A stretch of 64,000 bases of DNA, from positions 1-64,000 of the forward strand of contig JAJDNY010000147.1 in assembly GCA_022340425.1 (NCBI GenBank), in the 5' to 3' direction. The position numbers and the translations under genes were made by a program. The notes beneath the pieces were generated by a model, which made no database searches, was not told where the DNA came from, and saw nothing but the letters and a program-made list of their open reading frames with translations. This stretch comes from Desulfobacteraceae bacterium (GTDB lineage: Bacteria; Desulfobacterota; Desulfobacteria; Desulfobacterales; JAABRJ01). Shown here one piece after another: positions 16,603-25,095 of the stretch. Numbering within the stretch: the stretch's first letter is position 1; every line of letters begins with the position of its first letter.

Positions 16603-19062
16603 TCAGGCGGTCGGCCGCATCAGCCGCAGGGTGTTGCCGATCACCGTCAGGCTGCTTAGCAGCATGGCGCAGACGGCCACCAGGGGGGTCAGTAGACCCG
16701 ACATGGCCACCGGAATGGCGATTAAATTGTAGATGAAGGCGCAGGCCAAGTTCTGTCGGATCTTGGCACTGACCCGCCGGCCCAGCCCCAGGAAGTCCAT
16801 GATCTGGGCCGGGTCGCCGCGCATCAGGGTGATGTCGGCGGTTTCCCGGCTGAGCTGGCTGCCGGAGTGCACGGCGATCGCCAGCTGGGCCTGGGCCATG
16901 GCCGGGGCGTCGTTAACCCCGTCGCCGACCATGGCGACGCACGCCCCGCGCTCTTGGAGGGCCTTGACGTAATCGGCCTTTTCGTGGGGCCGCAAGCCCC
17001 CGGCGGCGGCCGGGATGTCCAGCCGCCGGGCGACCCGCCGGGTGGTGCCCTCCTCGTCGCCGGAGATCAGGGCCAGGGCGTAGCCCATCTGCTTGAGGGC
17101 CTTCAGGGTGTCCGCGGCGGACGGCCGCAGGGCGTCGCCGAATTCCAAAACCGCCGCCGGCCGGTCGTCCAGGGACAGGTAGACCCGCGATTGGGGGCTG
17201 TCCGCGTCGTCCGCTGGCCCCGGCGCCGGGGGGGGCGTGTCGCTGCCTGCAAACCGTGCGGAGCCGATGCGAACCGGGCGGCCCGCCAGGCGGGCGCTGA
17301 TCCCGTCCGGGGAAGTTTTGCGATCCGTCAACGGCAGGTGCGCGAGGCCGTCGGCCTCGGCCTTGCGCTTTATCGCCGCCGCGATGAAGTGCGACTGGCC
17401 AGCTTCCAGCGAATGAGCCAGCTGCAGGGCATCGGCCGGGTTCATGGCTCCCGCCGGCCGTACCGCCAGCAGCCGCCAGCGGCCGTCGGTGACCGTGCCG
17501 GTCTTGTCGAACACCAGGGTGTCGATCTGTTGCGCCCTTTCGAAGGCCGAGAATTCCCGCACCAGGATGCCGTGCCGGCCCGCCACCGAAATTCCGGCCA
17601 CCCGCGCCAGGGGGATGGCCACGCCCAGGGCGCAGGGGCATGAGATCACCAGCACGGTGACGGCGCGGACCATCGCCGCTTCAACCGTCAGCCCCAACCC
17701 CAGACACGCCAGGCCGGTCAGTAGGGCCAGGAGCACAATGGCGGGCACGAACCACTGCAGCAGACGGTCGGTGCGCCCCTCCAGAGGGGTCCTGGCGTCC
17801 AGGGCCTGTTGCATGATGGCGATCATCTGCCCCAGGGTCGAATCCGGGCCGACCCGCTCCGCCCGCAGGGTCAGGTCCCCCCGGATCACCCGCACCCCGC
17901 TGCGCAGGCGCTCGCCGGGTCTTTTGGCCAGCGGTTGCGGCTCGCCGGTGAGGGAGGATTCGTCGACCTCGGCGCTGCCCGAGAGGATCGTGCCGTCGGC
18001 TGCGACAACCTCGCCGGGCGCCACCTGGAAGCTGTCCCCCGGCTGGAGCATCTCGGCGGCCACGTAGCGCCCCCCGGGCGCAGCAGGCGTCAGCAGGCGC
18101 ACCTTGGCCGGCTGGAGGGCGAAAAAATTGCCCAGCTCCTCCTGGACGGCGTCCTTGGCCCGGCGCTCCAGGGCTTTGCCCAGCAGCACCAGTGTGGTGA
18201 GCATCGCGGCGGTGTCGAAGTACAGGTGGATGCTGCCCAGGAGCAGGTTGTAGGTGCTGAAGCCGAAGGCGGCCAGGGCGCCCACGGCCACCAGGGTTTC
18301 CATGCCGAAATGGCCGGTCCGCGCCGCCGCCAGGGCTTTTTGGTAGATCGGCCCCCCGCCGTAGACCAGCACCGCACTGGCCATGATGAAGATCGGCCAG
18401 GAGATCTTGTGGACCGCTTCGGCCGCAAGGGCGCTGAAAAACCCCGTGTAAAGCGCGAAAGAGAGCATCATGACGTTCATCGTGAGAAAGGCCGAGACCC
18501 CGAAGCGGATGAACTCGCGCCGTCTCTCCCGGGCGGCCCCGGCCTCGTTGGGAAGCGCGGCGCGGTAGCCCAGCTTTTCGACGCTGCGGATGATCTCGGC
18601 CGGCGCGCTGCGCACCGGGTCGAAGCGGCATTGCAGCCGGTCGGTGGCGAAGTTGCATGCGGCCTCTAGGACGCCCCGCTGGCGGCGCAGGCTGTCCTCG
18701 ATGACCCAGGCGCAGGCGGGGCACCACATGCCGCCGATCTGGAGGGAGAGTTGCAGCGTTGCGCCTTCACCGGTGGCGGAGGGTGGGGGCGGGGGTGGGG
18801 GTGGGGTCGCGGACCCCTGCTGGCGCCGGGCGAGGTCCGCCGCGTCGCGCGGGATGACGCCCATCTCCTGGCAGCGGCGGAACAGGTCGGTGTTGCGAAA
18901 CTCGGCCGGGTCGCCCACTTCGGCGGCGGCCAGGAGCATGACGAAAACCTGGCGGCAGCCCATGCAGCAGAAATGGTAGCTGCGCCCCTCCAACTCGTGG
19001 GAAATGGTTCCGAAGCGCAGCGGGAGCCCGCACAGGTCGCAGGCCGCGGTGGTCTCGGGCAT
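16603..19062 (-). CDS. ccoI: Copper-translocating P1B-type ATPase (CcoI/FixI)
   Basis: Domains in order: an N-terminal Cys-rich metal-binding domain ('CDLCGLPLRFG', 'YHFCCMGCRQVF'), a poly-Pro linker, a heavy-metal-associated domain with 'MWCPACAW', eight transmembrane helices with the CPC metal motif 'ISCPCALGVAIP' (~residue 474), and the phosphorylation loop 'DKTGTVTDG' (~518) with 'MVGDGVNDAPA'. The N-terminal Cys domain plus HMA domain is the pattern of CcoI/FixI, which delivers copper for cbb3 oxidase maturation. It is the last gene of the respiratory block that encodes that oxidase. It follows the cytochrome gene by 13 bases. Confidence 0.92.
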   Translation of the reverse strand: MPETTAACDLCGLPLRFGTISHELEGRSYHFCCMGCRQVFVMLLAAAEVGDPAEFRNTDLFRRCQEMGVIPRDAADLARRQQGSATPPPPPPPPSATGEGATLQLSLQIGGMWCPACAWVIEDSLRRQRGVLEAACNFATDRLQCRFDPVRSAPAEIIRSVEKLGYRAALPNEAGAARERRREFIRFGVSAFLTMNVMMLSFALYTGFFSALAAEAVHKISWPIFIMASAVLVYGGGPIYQKALAAARTGHFGMETLVAVGALAAFGFSTYNLLLGSIHLYFDTAAMLTTLVLLGKALERRAKDAVQEELGNFFALQPAKVRLLTPAAPGGRYVAAEMLQPGDSFQVAPGEVVAADGTILSGSAEVDESSLTGEPQPLAKRPGERLRSGVRVIRGDLTLRAERVGPDSTLGQMIAIMQQALDARTPLEGRTDRLLQWFVPAIVLLALLTGLACLGLGLTVEAAMVRAVTVLVISCPCALGVAIPLARVAGISVAGRHGILVREFSAFERAQQIDTLVFDKTGTVTDGRWRLLAVRPAGAMNPADALQLAHSLEAGQSHFIAAAIKRKAEADGLAHLPLTDRKTSPDGISARLAGRPVRIGSARFAGSDTPPPAPGPADDADSPQSRVYLSLDDRPAAVLEFGDALRPSAADTLKALKQMGYALALISGDEEGTTRRVARRLDIPAAAGGLRPHEKADYVKALQERGACVAMVGDGVNDAPAMAQAQLAIAVHSGSQLSRETADITLMRGDPAQIMDFLGLGRRVSAKIRQNLACAFIYNLIAIPVAMSGLLTPLVAVCAMLLSSLTVIGNTLRLMRPTA

Positions 19063-19075
19063 CGCGGTGCGGGGG

Positions 19076-19594
19076 TTAGTTGCGCAGCCCCAGGGACTTG
19101 ACGTAGGCGACGATGCGCCAGCGGTCCTGGGCTTCGATGGTGGTCGCCAGCGGCGGCTGGCGCCCGCCGGGAACCCCGTAGCTGATCTCCTTGAAGATCA
19201 GGCCGGGTTCGGCTTCCTGGACTTTGGGGCTGCGCAGGTCCGTCGGCAGCGGGCTGAAGCTCTGGCCGACGGTGCCGTTGCCGTCGTGCTGGCGGCCGTG
19301 GCACTGGGCGCAGTAGGTGGCGTAAAGGGCTTCACCGGTCTCTATAACGACGGGGTCCTGCGGGCTGAAGGGGTTGAACAGGTCCGAGTCCACGGCGGCG
19401 CGCAAGCGTGCCTCGCCGCCGTCGACCGGCACGCTGCCGGCGGGCATCACCAAAAGCGGCTGCTCGTGGGGTTTGACCGCCGGGGTCTCCCACATCCGGC
19501 CCCACGGGAAATAGTGGTCAAAGAGGTTCAGCCCCTGGACCGCCACGACGGCCAGCACCGCGACGGCTGCGAAAAGAACGGCGACCTTTTTCAT
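19076..19594 (-). CDS. Monohaem cytochrome c (ActE-like)
   Basis: One N-terminal helix (residues ~4-22) anchors or exports the protein; a class I cytochrome c domain follows with the haem motif 'CAQCH' and the C-terminal helix 'DRWRIVAYVKSLG'. The pre-domain segment 'PLLVMPAGSVPVDGG' and the general layout resemble ActE of alternative complex III. The usual distal Met region reads 'YGVPGGRQPPLATT', and there is no Met anywhere after the haem motif, so the iron may be five-coordinate or have another ligand. It abuts the 75-aa gene upstream with no gap. It could serve as ActE or as the cytochrome arm of the oxidase. Confidence 0.8.
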   Translation of the reverse strand: MKKVAVLFAAVAVLAVVAVQGLNLFDHYFPWGRMWETPAVKPHEQPLLVMPAGSVPVDGGEARLRAAVDSDLFNPFSPQDPVVIETGEALYATYCAQCHGRQHDGNGTVGQSFSPLPTDLRSPKVQEAEPGLIFKEISYGVPGGRQPPLATTIEAQDRWRIVAYVKSLGLRN

Positions 19595-19822
19595 CTATTC
19601 CCCCTTCATGCCCCGGATGTGCTGGGGATAGGGGCCCGGCTGGTAGATGGCGTAGGGCGACTCGCCCGGAACGTCCAGCACGGGCCGGTAGTCCCAGCCG
19701 GGCTGGCCCCGGTCGGTCACCACGTAGAACGAGAAGAAGCCCTTGGCCAGAATGAGGAGCACCAGCAGGCCGACCACCGACCACGCGAATAGCGCCGATT
19801 CCTTGTGAGCCGCGTTTTCCAT
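19595..19822 (-). CDS. Small single-helix membrane protein of the oxidase block
   Basis: 75 residues with one hydrophobic helix ('LFAWSVVGLLVLLILAKGFF') and a short C-terminal tail ('QPGPYPQHIRGMKGE') predicted outside the cytoplasm. I do not recognise a named family. It lies between the CcoP-N-like gene and the cytochrome c gene in a strictly co-directional run, so a small structural subunit of the oxidase/ACIII assembly is the natural guess. The cytochrome start follows its stop directly. Confidence 0.6.
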   Translation of the reverse strand: MENAAHKESALFAWSVVGLLVLLILAKGFFSFYVVTDRGQPGWDYRPVLDVPGESPYAIYQPGPYPQHIRGMKGE

Positions 19823-19823
19823 T

Positions 19824-20099
19824 TTATATTTTCACCTCCAGGATACCGGTGAAAAGGATGTAGAAGAAGGCCCAGGCCACCGTTCCGGCGATGATCAGGA
19901 CCATGATCAGCGGAAAGGGCGCGTCGCGGTCCTCGATGCCGTCGGCGAAGCGGTAGGTGATGCGCTCCTTGCGGGCCTCGGCGTCCTTGCCGCTGAAATG
20001 CTGGTAGGCCAGCCCCACCCCGAAGACCACCATGAAGACCAGGGTGGGGAAGAGGTAGAGCATCACGTGCTGGAAATTGAGCAGATGAAAAAATCGCAT
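19824..20099 (-). CDS. CcoP N-terminal-domain-like two-helix protein
   Basis: 91 residues with helices at ~12-32 and ~62-84. The second is preceded by 'RFADGIEDRDAPFP', which closely resembles the 'DGI-x-E-x-x-x-P-x-P' entry of the CcoP N-terminal domain that docks CcoP to CcoN. No haem motif is present, so it looks like the membrane half of a split CcoP, with the cytochrome domains carried by neighbouring proteins. AAGGAG lies upstream of the ATG, and two bases separate it from the next gene. Confidence 0.65.
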   Translation of the reverse strand: MRFFHLLNFQHVMLYLFPTLVFMVVFGVGLAYQHFSGKDAEARKERITYRFADGIEDRDAPFPLIMVLIIAGTVAWAFFYILFTGILEVKI

Positions 20100-20136
20100 G
20101 GGGGCTCCTTGCAGCCGGGGGTGCGGCCCCGGCCCG

Positions 20137-20394
20137 TCAGCCGTTGATGAGCGCGTAGACCAGCATCGCGGCGCTGGCCAGCAGGCCCGCCACCGCGAGA
20201 AGCGCCAGCGCCCAGGTCTCCAGGCGGCCGATGCGGCTGGTTGGGGCCGGGGCCCGGTCGGGTTCGTCCTCCAGGGGCAGAAAGCGCGCCCGTTGCTGCT
20301 CCCGGAACTGGCCGTTGTTGAGGGCCCACAGAAAGACCAGCAGCGAGAGCACGAACCCGATCAGGATATAGCTGGCGAAGTAGGGAAAGTACAT
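20137..20394 (-). CDS. ccoS: CcoS-like oxidase assembly protein with a second helix
   Basis: The first ~45 residues carry a helix followed by 'FLWALNNGQFREQQRARFLP', a clear match to the CcoS signature (FLWAxxxGQFxD...). CcoS is needed for cofactor insertion into cbb3 oxidase and normally ends soon after this motif. Here a second helix ('WALALLAVAGLLASAAMLVY') extends the protein to 85 residues. It lies 11 bases after the ccoO stop, where ccoQ often sits, so a CcoQ-like role is the alternative. The true start is the ATG at 20394; the frame extends upstream but overlaps ccoO. Confidence 0.7.
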   Translation of the reverse strand: MYFPYFASYILIGFVLSLLVFLWALNNGQFREQQRARFLPLEDEPDRAPAPTSRIGRLETWALALLAVAGLLASAAMLVYALING

Positions 20395-20405
20395 GGTGTT
20401 CGTCT

Positions 20406-21338
20406 CTACGGCTCGTAGGCCGCATCGATCCCTCTGGGTTCCGTGTTGGCATCCGACTGGTTGATGAAGTAGACGGCCACGTAATTGCCGACTTCCCAGA
20501 TTTTCTCCGATTCCAGCTCTTTTTTGAAATAGGGCATGGCCGTGCCCGTGATGCCGTTCATGATCTGGTAGTAGAGGATGCCGCCGGAAATCTCGCGGTT
20601 TTTGAGGATCGTGAAATTCAGCGGCGGCGGGTAGAGGTAGGGCTGGGCCGGCCCCATCCCGTCGCCCACCGGGCCGTGGCAGCCCAGGCAGAAATCCTGG
20701 TAGATCTTGTGCCCGCGCGCCAGCCCGGCCTCGGAGGTCGGGTAGGGGTTGGGCAGGTTGCGCCAGCCTTCGGGCACCGTTTCGGCCAGCCACGCCACGT
20801 TGGCCTCGGGGCCGGCCTCATAGGCCCGGATGGCTTCCTGCTTCCAGAAGCGCTGGCGCTCCATGCGGCGGTCGGCCTGTTTTTGCCCCAGCCCCTGGAC
20901 ATAGGCGGTCAGGTCTTCGAGGTTCTGCTGCCCCAGGTAGGCCACGGCCGGCATGATGGACAGCGTCCGGGTGTAGCGCGGGTTGGTGAAATGCGCGAGG
21001 TGCCAGTCGTCGGGGTGCTCGCCGCCCTCCTGGGAGAGGTCCGGTCCGGTGCGGGCCGAGCCCAGCAGGATCGGCTGGTCCATGATGTAGTCGCCGGCCT
21101 GGGCGATGCGCTCCGCCCCCAGGCCCCAGTCGATGGTCCGGATGGACTGGCTGTGGCAGTAGACGCAGCCGTTGGCGATGTAAAGCGCCCGGCCCCGGGC
21201 CTCCACCGCGCTGCGCGGGCGAAAGATCTCCGAGGGGTCCTCGGTCCGGGTAGCCCAGGGCATGTAGACCACCATGAAAACGATGGCTGCCAGAAGCAGC
21301 AGGCTGCCGATCACAACGGCCGTGGGCGTCATCTTCAT
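20406..21338 (-). CDS. ccoO: Dihaem CcoO-type cytochrome c subunit
   Basis: One N-terminal helix, then a CcoO/FixO domain with 'GRALYIANGCVYCHSQSIR' and a distal Met in 'LSIMPAV', then a second class I cytochrome domain with 'DFCLGCHGPVGDGMG' and Met in 'GTAMPYFKKE'. Canonical CcoO has one haem; the second resembles a CcoP haem domain, so this appears to be a CcoO-CcoP fusion that carries electrons to CcoN. The start overlaps the ccoN stop by four bases (ATGA), so the subunits are translationally coupled. Confidence 0.88.
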   Translation of the reverse strand: MKMTPTAVVIGSLLLLAAIVFMVVYMPWATRTEDPSEIFRPRSAVEARGRALYIANGCVYCHSQSIRTIDWGLGAERIAQAGDYIMDQPILLGSARTGPDLSQEGGEHPDDWHLAHFTNPRYTRTLSIMPAVAYLGQQNLEDLTAYVQGLGQKQADRRMERQRFWKQEAIRAYEAGPEANVAWLAETVPEGWRNLPNPYPTSEAGLARGHKIYQDFCLGCHGPVGDGMGPAQPYLYPPPLNFTILKNREISGGILYYQIMNGITGTAMPYFKKELESEKIWEVGNYVAVYFINQSDANTEPRGIDAAYEP

Positions 21339-22705
21339 CGGGCTTCTCCCGGGTTGAAATACAGGGTTCGCAGGATGTTATAAAGCCCCAGGACCGCCGA
21401 GGTGAAAATCATCAGCCCGAGCGACGCGCGGTAAACGTAGTAAACGTGGATCTGCGGGATCACCCGGTAGACGGTTTCGCCGTTGAGCCAGGCGTGCCCC
21501 TGGACCAGGCCGGCGATGGTCAGTACCGAGGTGAAGCCCACCACCCCGATCAGCACCATCCAGTACTGGAAATCGGCCAGGAAGCGGCTGTAGAGGGGTT
21601 TGCCGGCGATCCGCGGCAGGACGTAGTAGAGCCCGCCCAGGGCGATCATGCCGGCGAAGCCCAGCACCCCGACGTGGGCGTGGGCCACCACCCAGTTGTT
21701 GAAATGGGTGACCCGCTGGACCTGCGGCAGGGCCATCATCGAGCCCTGGATGCTGACGAAAAAATAGAGGATCGTGCCGGTGAAGACGAACTTGGCGCCG
21801 ATGTCGGCGTGGATCGCCCCCAGCCGGCCGCGGGCGGTGTACCAGATGTTGATCAGAAAGGCCATCACCGGGATGACCATGGCGACGCTGTCCACGATGG
21901 AGATTACCTTGAGCCAGGTGGGCACCGGCACCTGGAGCAGGTGGTGGGTGCCGATGTGGGTGTAGACCACGATCAGCGACCAGAAGCCCAAAAGCGACAG
22001 GGTGTGGCTGTAGAGCGGGCTCTGGCAAGCCCTTGGGATGACGTAGTAGGCCACCCCGGCGGCCAGCGGGGTCAGCAGCAGGCCGAAGACGTTGTGGCCG
22101 TAAAACCACAGCAAAATGGCGTCGGGAATCCCCACCAGGGCGCCGCTGGTGGGCTGCCAGATGACGTTGCCGAGGCTGAAGGTCGCGCCGGTCAGCACCA
22201 CCGCGGCGCACACGTACCAGACCGACACGTAGAGCACCGGCTCCCGGCGCTGCTTGACGGTCATGATCAGGTTGATGAAAACCAGCACAAAGAGCGCCAC
22301 CACCAGCATGTCCACGGGCCAGATCATCTCGGCGTATTCGCGCCCCTGGCTGTGGCCGGCGGCCAGGCTGACCACCGCCGCCACCAGGGTCAGGTTCCAG
22401 AGCAGCACCGTGGCGAGGCCCAGTTTGTCGCTGTAGATCCGGGTGCGCAGCAGGCGCGGAAAATAGTAAAAAGCCGCCCCCAGCAGACCGGGGGTGACGA
22501 ACCCGAAGAGCACCAGATTGACGTGGATGGGGCGGATCCGGCCAAACATCAGCCAGCCGATGTTTTCCGTCAGGTCCGGCGCAATCAGCTCGGTTGCACC
22601 CAACAGCCCCATGAAGGTGGCGACCACCAGCCACAAGCCCGAGGTGATGCAGAAGCCCTTGGCCGTCAGATACGGCTGGTCAGCGGTGTGGACATCGGTT
22701 GTCAA
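21335..22705 (-). CDS. ccoN: cbb3-type cytochrome c oxidase catalytic subunit
   Basis: About twelve helices with the haem-copper oxidase His ligands: 'GRIRPIHVNLVLFG' (low-spin haem), 'LLWFYGHNVFGLLL' and 'YTHIGTHHLL' (CuB), and 'NNWVVAHAHVG' (both haems). At 456 residues it is the usual size for CcoN. It reduces oxygen to water with high affinity, taking electrons from the c-type subunits. The frame opens with TTG at 22705, preceded by a strong AAAAGGAG. It follows the ACIII gene actA, so the two complexes are co-expressed and may form a supercomplex. Confidence 0.93.
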   Translation of the reverse strand: MTTDVHTADQPYLTAKGFCITSGLWLVVATFMGLLGATELIAPDLTENIGWLMFGRIRPIHVNLVLFGFVTPGLLGAAFYYFPRLLRTRIYSDKLGLATVLLWNLTLVAAVVSLAAGHSQGREYAEMIWPVDMLVVALFVLVFINLIMTVKQRREPVLYVSVWYVCAAVVLTGATFSLGNVIWQPTSGALVGIPDAILLWFYGHNVFGLLLTPLAAGVAYYVIPRACQSPLYSHTLSLLGFWSLIVVYTHIGTHHLLQVPVPTWLKVISIVDSVAMVIPVMAFLINIWYTARGRLGAIHADIGAKFVFTGTILYFFVSIQGSMMALPQVQRVTHFNNWVVAHAHVGVLGFAGMIALGGLYYVLPRIAGKPLYSRFLADFQYWMVLIGVVGFTSVLTIAGLVQGHAWLNGETVYRVIPQIHVYYVYRASLGLMIFTSAVLGLYNILRTLYFNPGEAR

Positions 22706-22791
22706 TACGGCTCTCCTTTTTACACGTCAGCAGCGGCGGCTGCCGGCTGCATGGTCTGCAAACAGCGTTGCGCGGCCCTGGGCCGCGCGGC

Positions 22792-23304
22792 TCAGTTGTG
22801 GCACGCCAGCCAGCAGTCCAGGTTGGCGCCCCGCTCGCGGTGGCAGCCGATGCAAAATCCCATCATGAACCTCTGGCCCTTGAGGCGGTCCATGGTCTCC
22901 ACCGCCCCGTGGCACTCCGCACAGGCCACGGCTTTCTTGATGTGCCGCTGATGGTTGAAAAAGACATGCTCGGGCACGTAGAAGACCTTGCGCCAGGGGG
23001 TCGGGGTGCGGGTGTCGAAATAGGCGTGTTCCTTGAGGATCTGGGGGTGGTTGGCGATGATGTAGTTGTGGCAGTAGAGGCACTTTTCCACCGGCGGAAT
23101 GCCGGGATAGGTGGCGCGCCCCACGTAGGGGTGGCAGAATTCGCACTGGATCGCCTTGACCCCGCTGTGCAGCCGGTGGCTGAAAGGGATCGGCTGCGCC
23201 GGACCGATGTCGGTGGCCGGCGGCGTGTAGAAGAAATAGAGAAAGCCGACGATCAGCAGAACACAAATGGCTGTCCAGGCAATCGAGGTTCGGTTTGAGC
23301 TCAA
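22792..23304 (-). CDS. actA: ActA, pentahaem cytochrome c of alternative complex III
   Basis: An N-terminal helix is followed by five haem-binding sites: CEFCH, CLYCH, CAECH, CIGCH and a C-terminal CWLACH with three residues between the cysteines. Motifs such as 'GIPPVEKCLYCH' and the terminal 'RGANLDCW' match the ActA subunit of alternative complex III, which passes electrons from the iron-sulfur subunit to cytochrome c. The frame starts with TTG at 23304, with GGAG upstream. It lies 16 bases after actF; ActA genes are more often first in ACIII operons. Confidence 0.85.
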   Translation of the reverse strand: MSSNRTSIAWTAICVLLIVGFLYFFYTPPATDIGPAQPIPFSHRLHSGVKAIQCEFCHPYVGRATYPGIPPVEKCLYCHNYIIANHPQILKEHAYFDTRTPTPWRKVFYVPEHVFFNHQRHIKKAVACAECHGAVETMDRLKGQRFMMGFCIGCHRERGANLDCWLACHN

Positions 23305-23320
23305 GGGGCGGCTCCTGGTT

Positions 23321-24529
23321 TCAAGTCGTTTCCGGGGCCTGCGCCATGGCGATTTCAGGAAACAGGTCCATGAAATAGGCCAGTGCCAGGATCATCAGAC
23401 TCATAAACCCCAGGGTGATCAGCGCCTCGCTCAGCCCCACCGGGATGGCCGCGGCGGCGCCATGGGCAAAGGCCGGGCCGATCAGCAGGAGGTGCTCCAG
23501 CCAGATGCCGGCGATGATCAGGGTGCAGAGCGCCATCATGATCACCGGGCGGGTCTTGATCTTCTTGTTGATCAAGAGGACGAAGGGGATGATGAAGGCC
23601 GCGGCGAAGACCGCCCATGCCAGCGGCTGCCAGGGCATGCGCATCACCCGCTCGATGACGTAGCTGCTCTCCTCGGGGATGTTGCCGTACCAGATGACCA
23701 CCAGCTGAACGTAGAAAAAATCGCCCCAGACCAGGCAGAAGGCGAAAAACAGCTTGCCCAGGTCGTGGAACTGGCTGCTGCTCAGCCCCGCGGTCTCGCC
23801 CTGGTTGAGGCGCATCACCGCCGCCAGGATGATCAGCCCGCCCAGGCCGAGGTAGAAGGCCTTGACGAAGGTGTAGGCCCCGAAGAGGGTGGATATCCAG
23901 TGGGGGTCCATGCTCATCACCAGGTCGAAGCCGATCAGCGAAAGCACCACCGCAAAGGCGATGATGTAGAGCAGGCCGAAGACCGTCTTGCGCTGCTGCC
24001 AGCGCTCGGGGGCGTTTTGGAGCGCCGTCTGGCCCCGGGTGAAAAAACCCCGGATGCCGCGGTCCGCATCCCCCGGCACCAGCTTGGGCTTGAGGGCGTG
24101 GTAGAGGTAGCCGAACCCCAGGCCGTAGAGCAGCAATAGGCCGGCGCAGTCGCGCCAGAAGAGAAACGGCACGTTCAGCCAGACCTCCTTGCCGTGGAGG
24201 TCCTCGTGCAGCCACGGGAAGATGTGCTCACTTCCCAGGAAGAGCCCCAGAAAGAGCACGAAGGACAGGGGGAAAAAGGCGGCGAAGGCCTCCGCCAGGC
24301 CCGAGAGCCGGCCGGTCCAGCGGGCCTTAACCAGATGCATGAGGGCCGAGAAGAGCAGCCCCCCCTGGGCGATGGCGGACCACACGAGAAAATTGATCAG
24401 GTAGGCCTGCCAGGCCCGCTGGGGGTGCCCCCCGACCAGTTGAAGGAGAAACGTCAGCAGGGCGACCGCCGTCAGCAGAGCACCGCCGAGGATCAGTGGT
24501 TTGTTTTTGAGCGATAGAACCGGCTTCAT
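23321..24529 (-). CDS. actF: ActF, NrfD-like integral membrane subunit of ACIII
   Basis: 402 residues with about ten helices, homologous to ActC/NrfD proteins but of the ActF type: 'FLVWSAIAQGGLLFSALMHL', 'PHWISTLFGAYTFVKAFYLG' and 'KLFFAFCLVWGDFFYVQLVV'. ActF is one of the two large membrane subunits thought to bind menaquinol and conduct protons. The gene follows actD by 56 bases in the order actB-C-D-F-A. Confidence 0.9.
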   Translation of the reverse strand: MKPVLSLKNKPLILGGALLTAVALLTFLLQLVGGHPQRAWQAYLINFLVWSAIAQGGLLFSALMHLVKARWTGRLSGLAEAFAAFFPLSFVLFLGLFLGSEHIFPWLHEDLHGKEVWLNVPFLFWRDCAGLLLLYGLGFGYLYHALKPKLVPGDADRGIRGFFTRGQTALQNAPERWQQRKTVFGLLYIIAFAVVLSLIGFDLVMSMDPHWISTLFGAYTFVKAFYLGLGGLIILAAVMRLNQGETAGLSSSQFHDLGKLFFAFCLVWGDFFYVQLVVIWYGNIPEESSYVIERVMRMPWQPLAWAVFAAAFIIPFVLLINKKIKTRPVIMMALCTLIIAGIWLEHLLLIGPAFAHGAAAAIPVGLSEALITLGFMSLMILALAYFMDLFPEIAMAQAPETT

Positions 24530-24585
24530 GGCACCTTAAACCCCGTGCGGGTGTGTCGGTTGGCTGCCGGCAGGGGCCCCTGCCT

Positions 24586-25095
24586 TCATGCTTCGAAAAC
24601 CCGAGCTTGGCCGCCTTTGCGGCGGAAATAATCCTCCAGTTCGGCCTGGCCGTCTTCGCTGCAGGCCGCCAGAACACCGAAATGGGAGCCCGAGCAGCGC
24701 GGGTCGTAGTGCTGGAGACCCCCGTAGTCCGGCAGGTCGGTCTGGGTGATCAGGCCGATCACGTTGCCGAAGACGGCGAAGAGGATCGTGAATTCGAAGC
24801 CCACGATAAAAAAGGGGATCAGCGAGACCACCGGTTTGCCCGAGACGATCAGCCCCCAGCGCGTGGCGGTGAAGATCGCCAGCAGAAAACCGGTGAAAAA
24901 GCCGATGATCCCGCCGGCCAGGGTGAACCAGCCGACGGCGCTTTTCTTGACCTTCAGCACCTGGGCCAGCTTGTGGCTGGGGATCGGGCTGTGGACCCGG
25001 GCGAGCTTCCAGGGGGTGTTGGGCAGGTCCGCGGCCACGGCCGCCGCCTGGTCCTCGTCGCTGAAGAGCCCCATGACATAGCGTTCAGCCGGCAT
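24586..25095 (-). CDS. actD: ActD (DUF3341) membrane subunit of ACIII
   Basis: 169 residues with two helices ('LAGGIIGFFTGFLLAIFTAT' and 'IPFFIVGFEFTILFAVFGNV') and the DUF3341 layout; ActD stabilises the ACIII membrane domain. I place the start at 25095 rather than 25110 because AAGGAGGACC lies at the right distance. This start sits inside the end of actC (11-base overlap), so the two are coupled. The C-terminal 'HYDPRCSGSHFGVLAAC' has Cys residues of unknown relevance. Confidence 0.9.
   Translation of the reverse strand: MPAERYVMGLFSDEDQAAAVAADLPNTPWKLARVHSPIPSHKLAQVLKVKKSAVGWFTLAGGIIGFFTGFLLAIFTATRWGLIVSGKPVVSLIPFFIVGFEFTILFAVFGNVIGLITQTDLPDYGGLQHYDPRCSGSHFGVLAACSEDGQAELEDYFRRKGGQARVFEA

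Noticed and set aside
14203-16659. An 818-codon open frame on the plus strand
   Set aside because: It is the antisense of prkA; its Val/Leu/Asp/Gly-rich text has no domain, and the minus-strand protein has clear PrkA motifs.
18775-18815. G-rich simple repeat
   Set aside because: It encodes the poly-Pro/Thr linker between the N-terminal metal domain and the HMA domain of CcoI; low-complexity coding sequence explains it.
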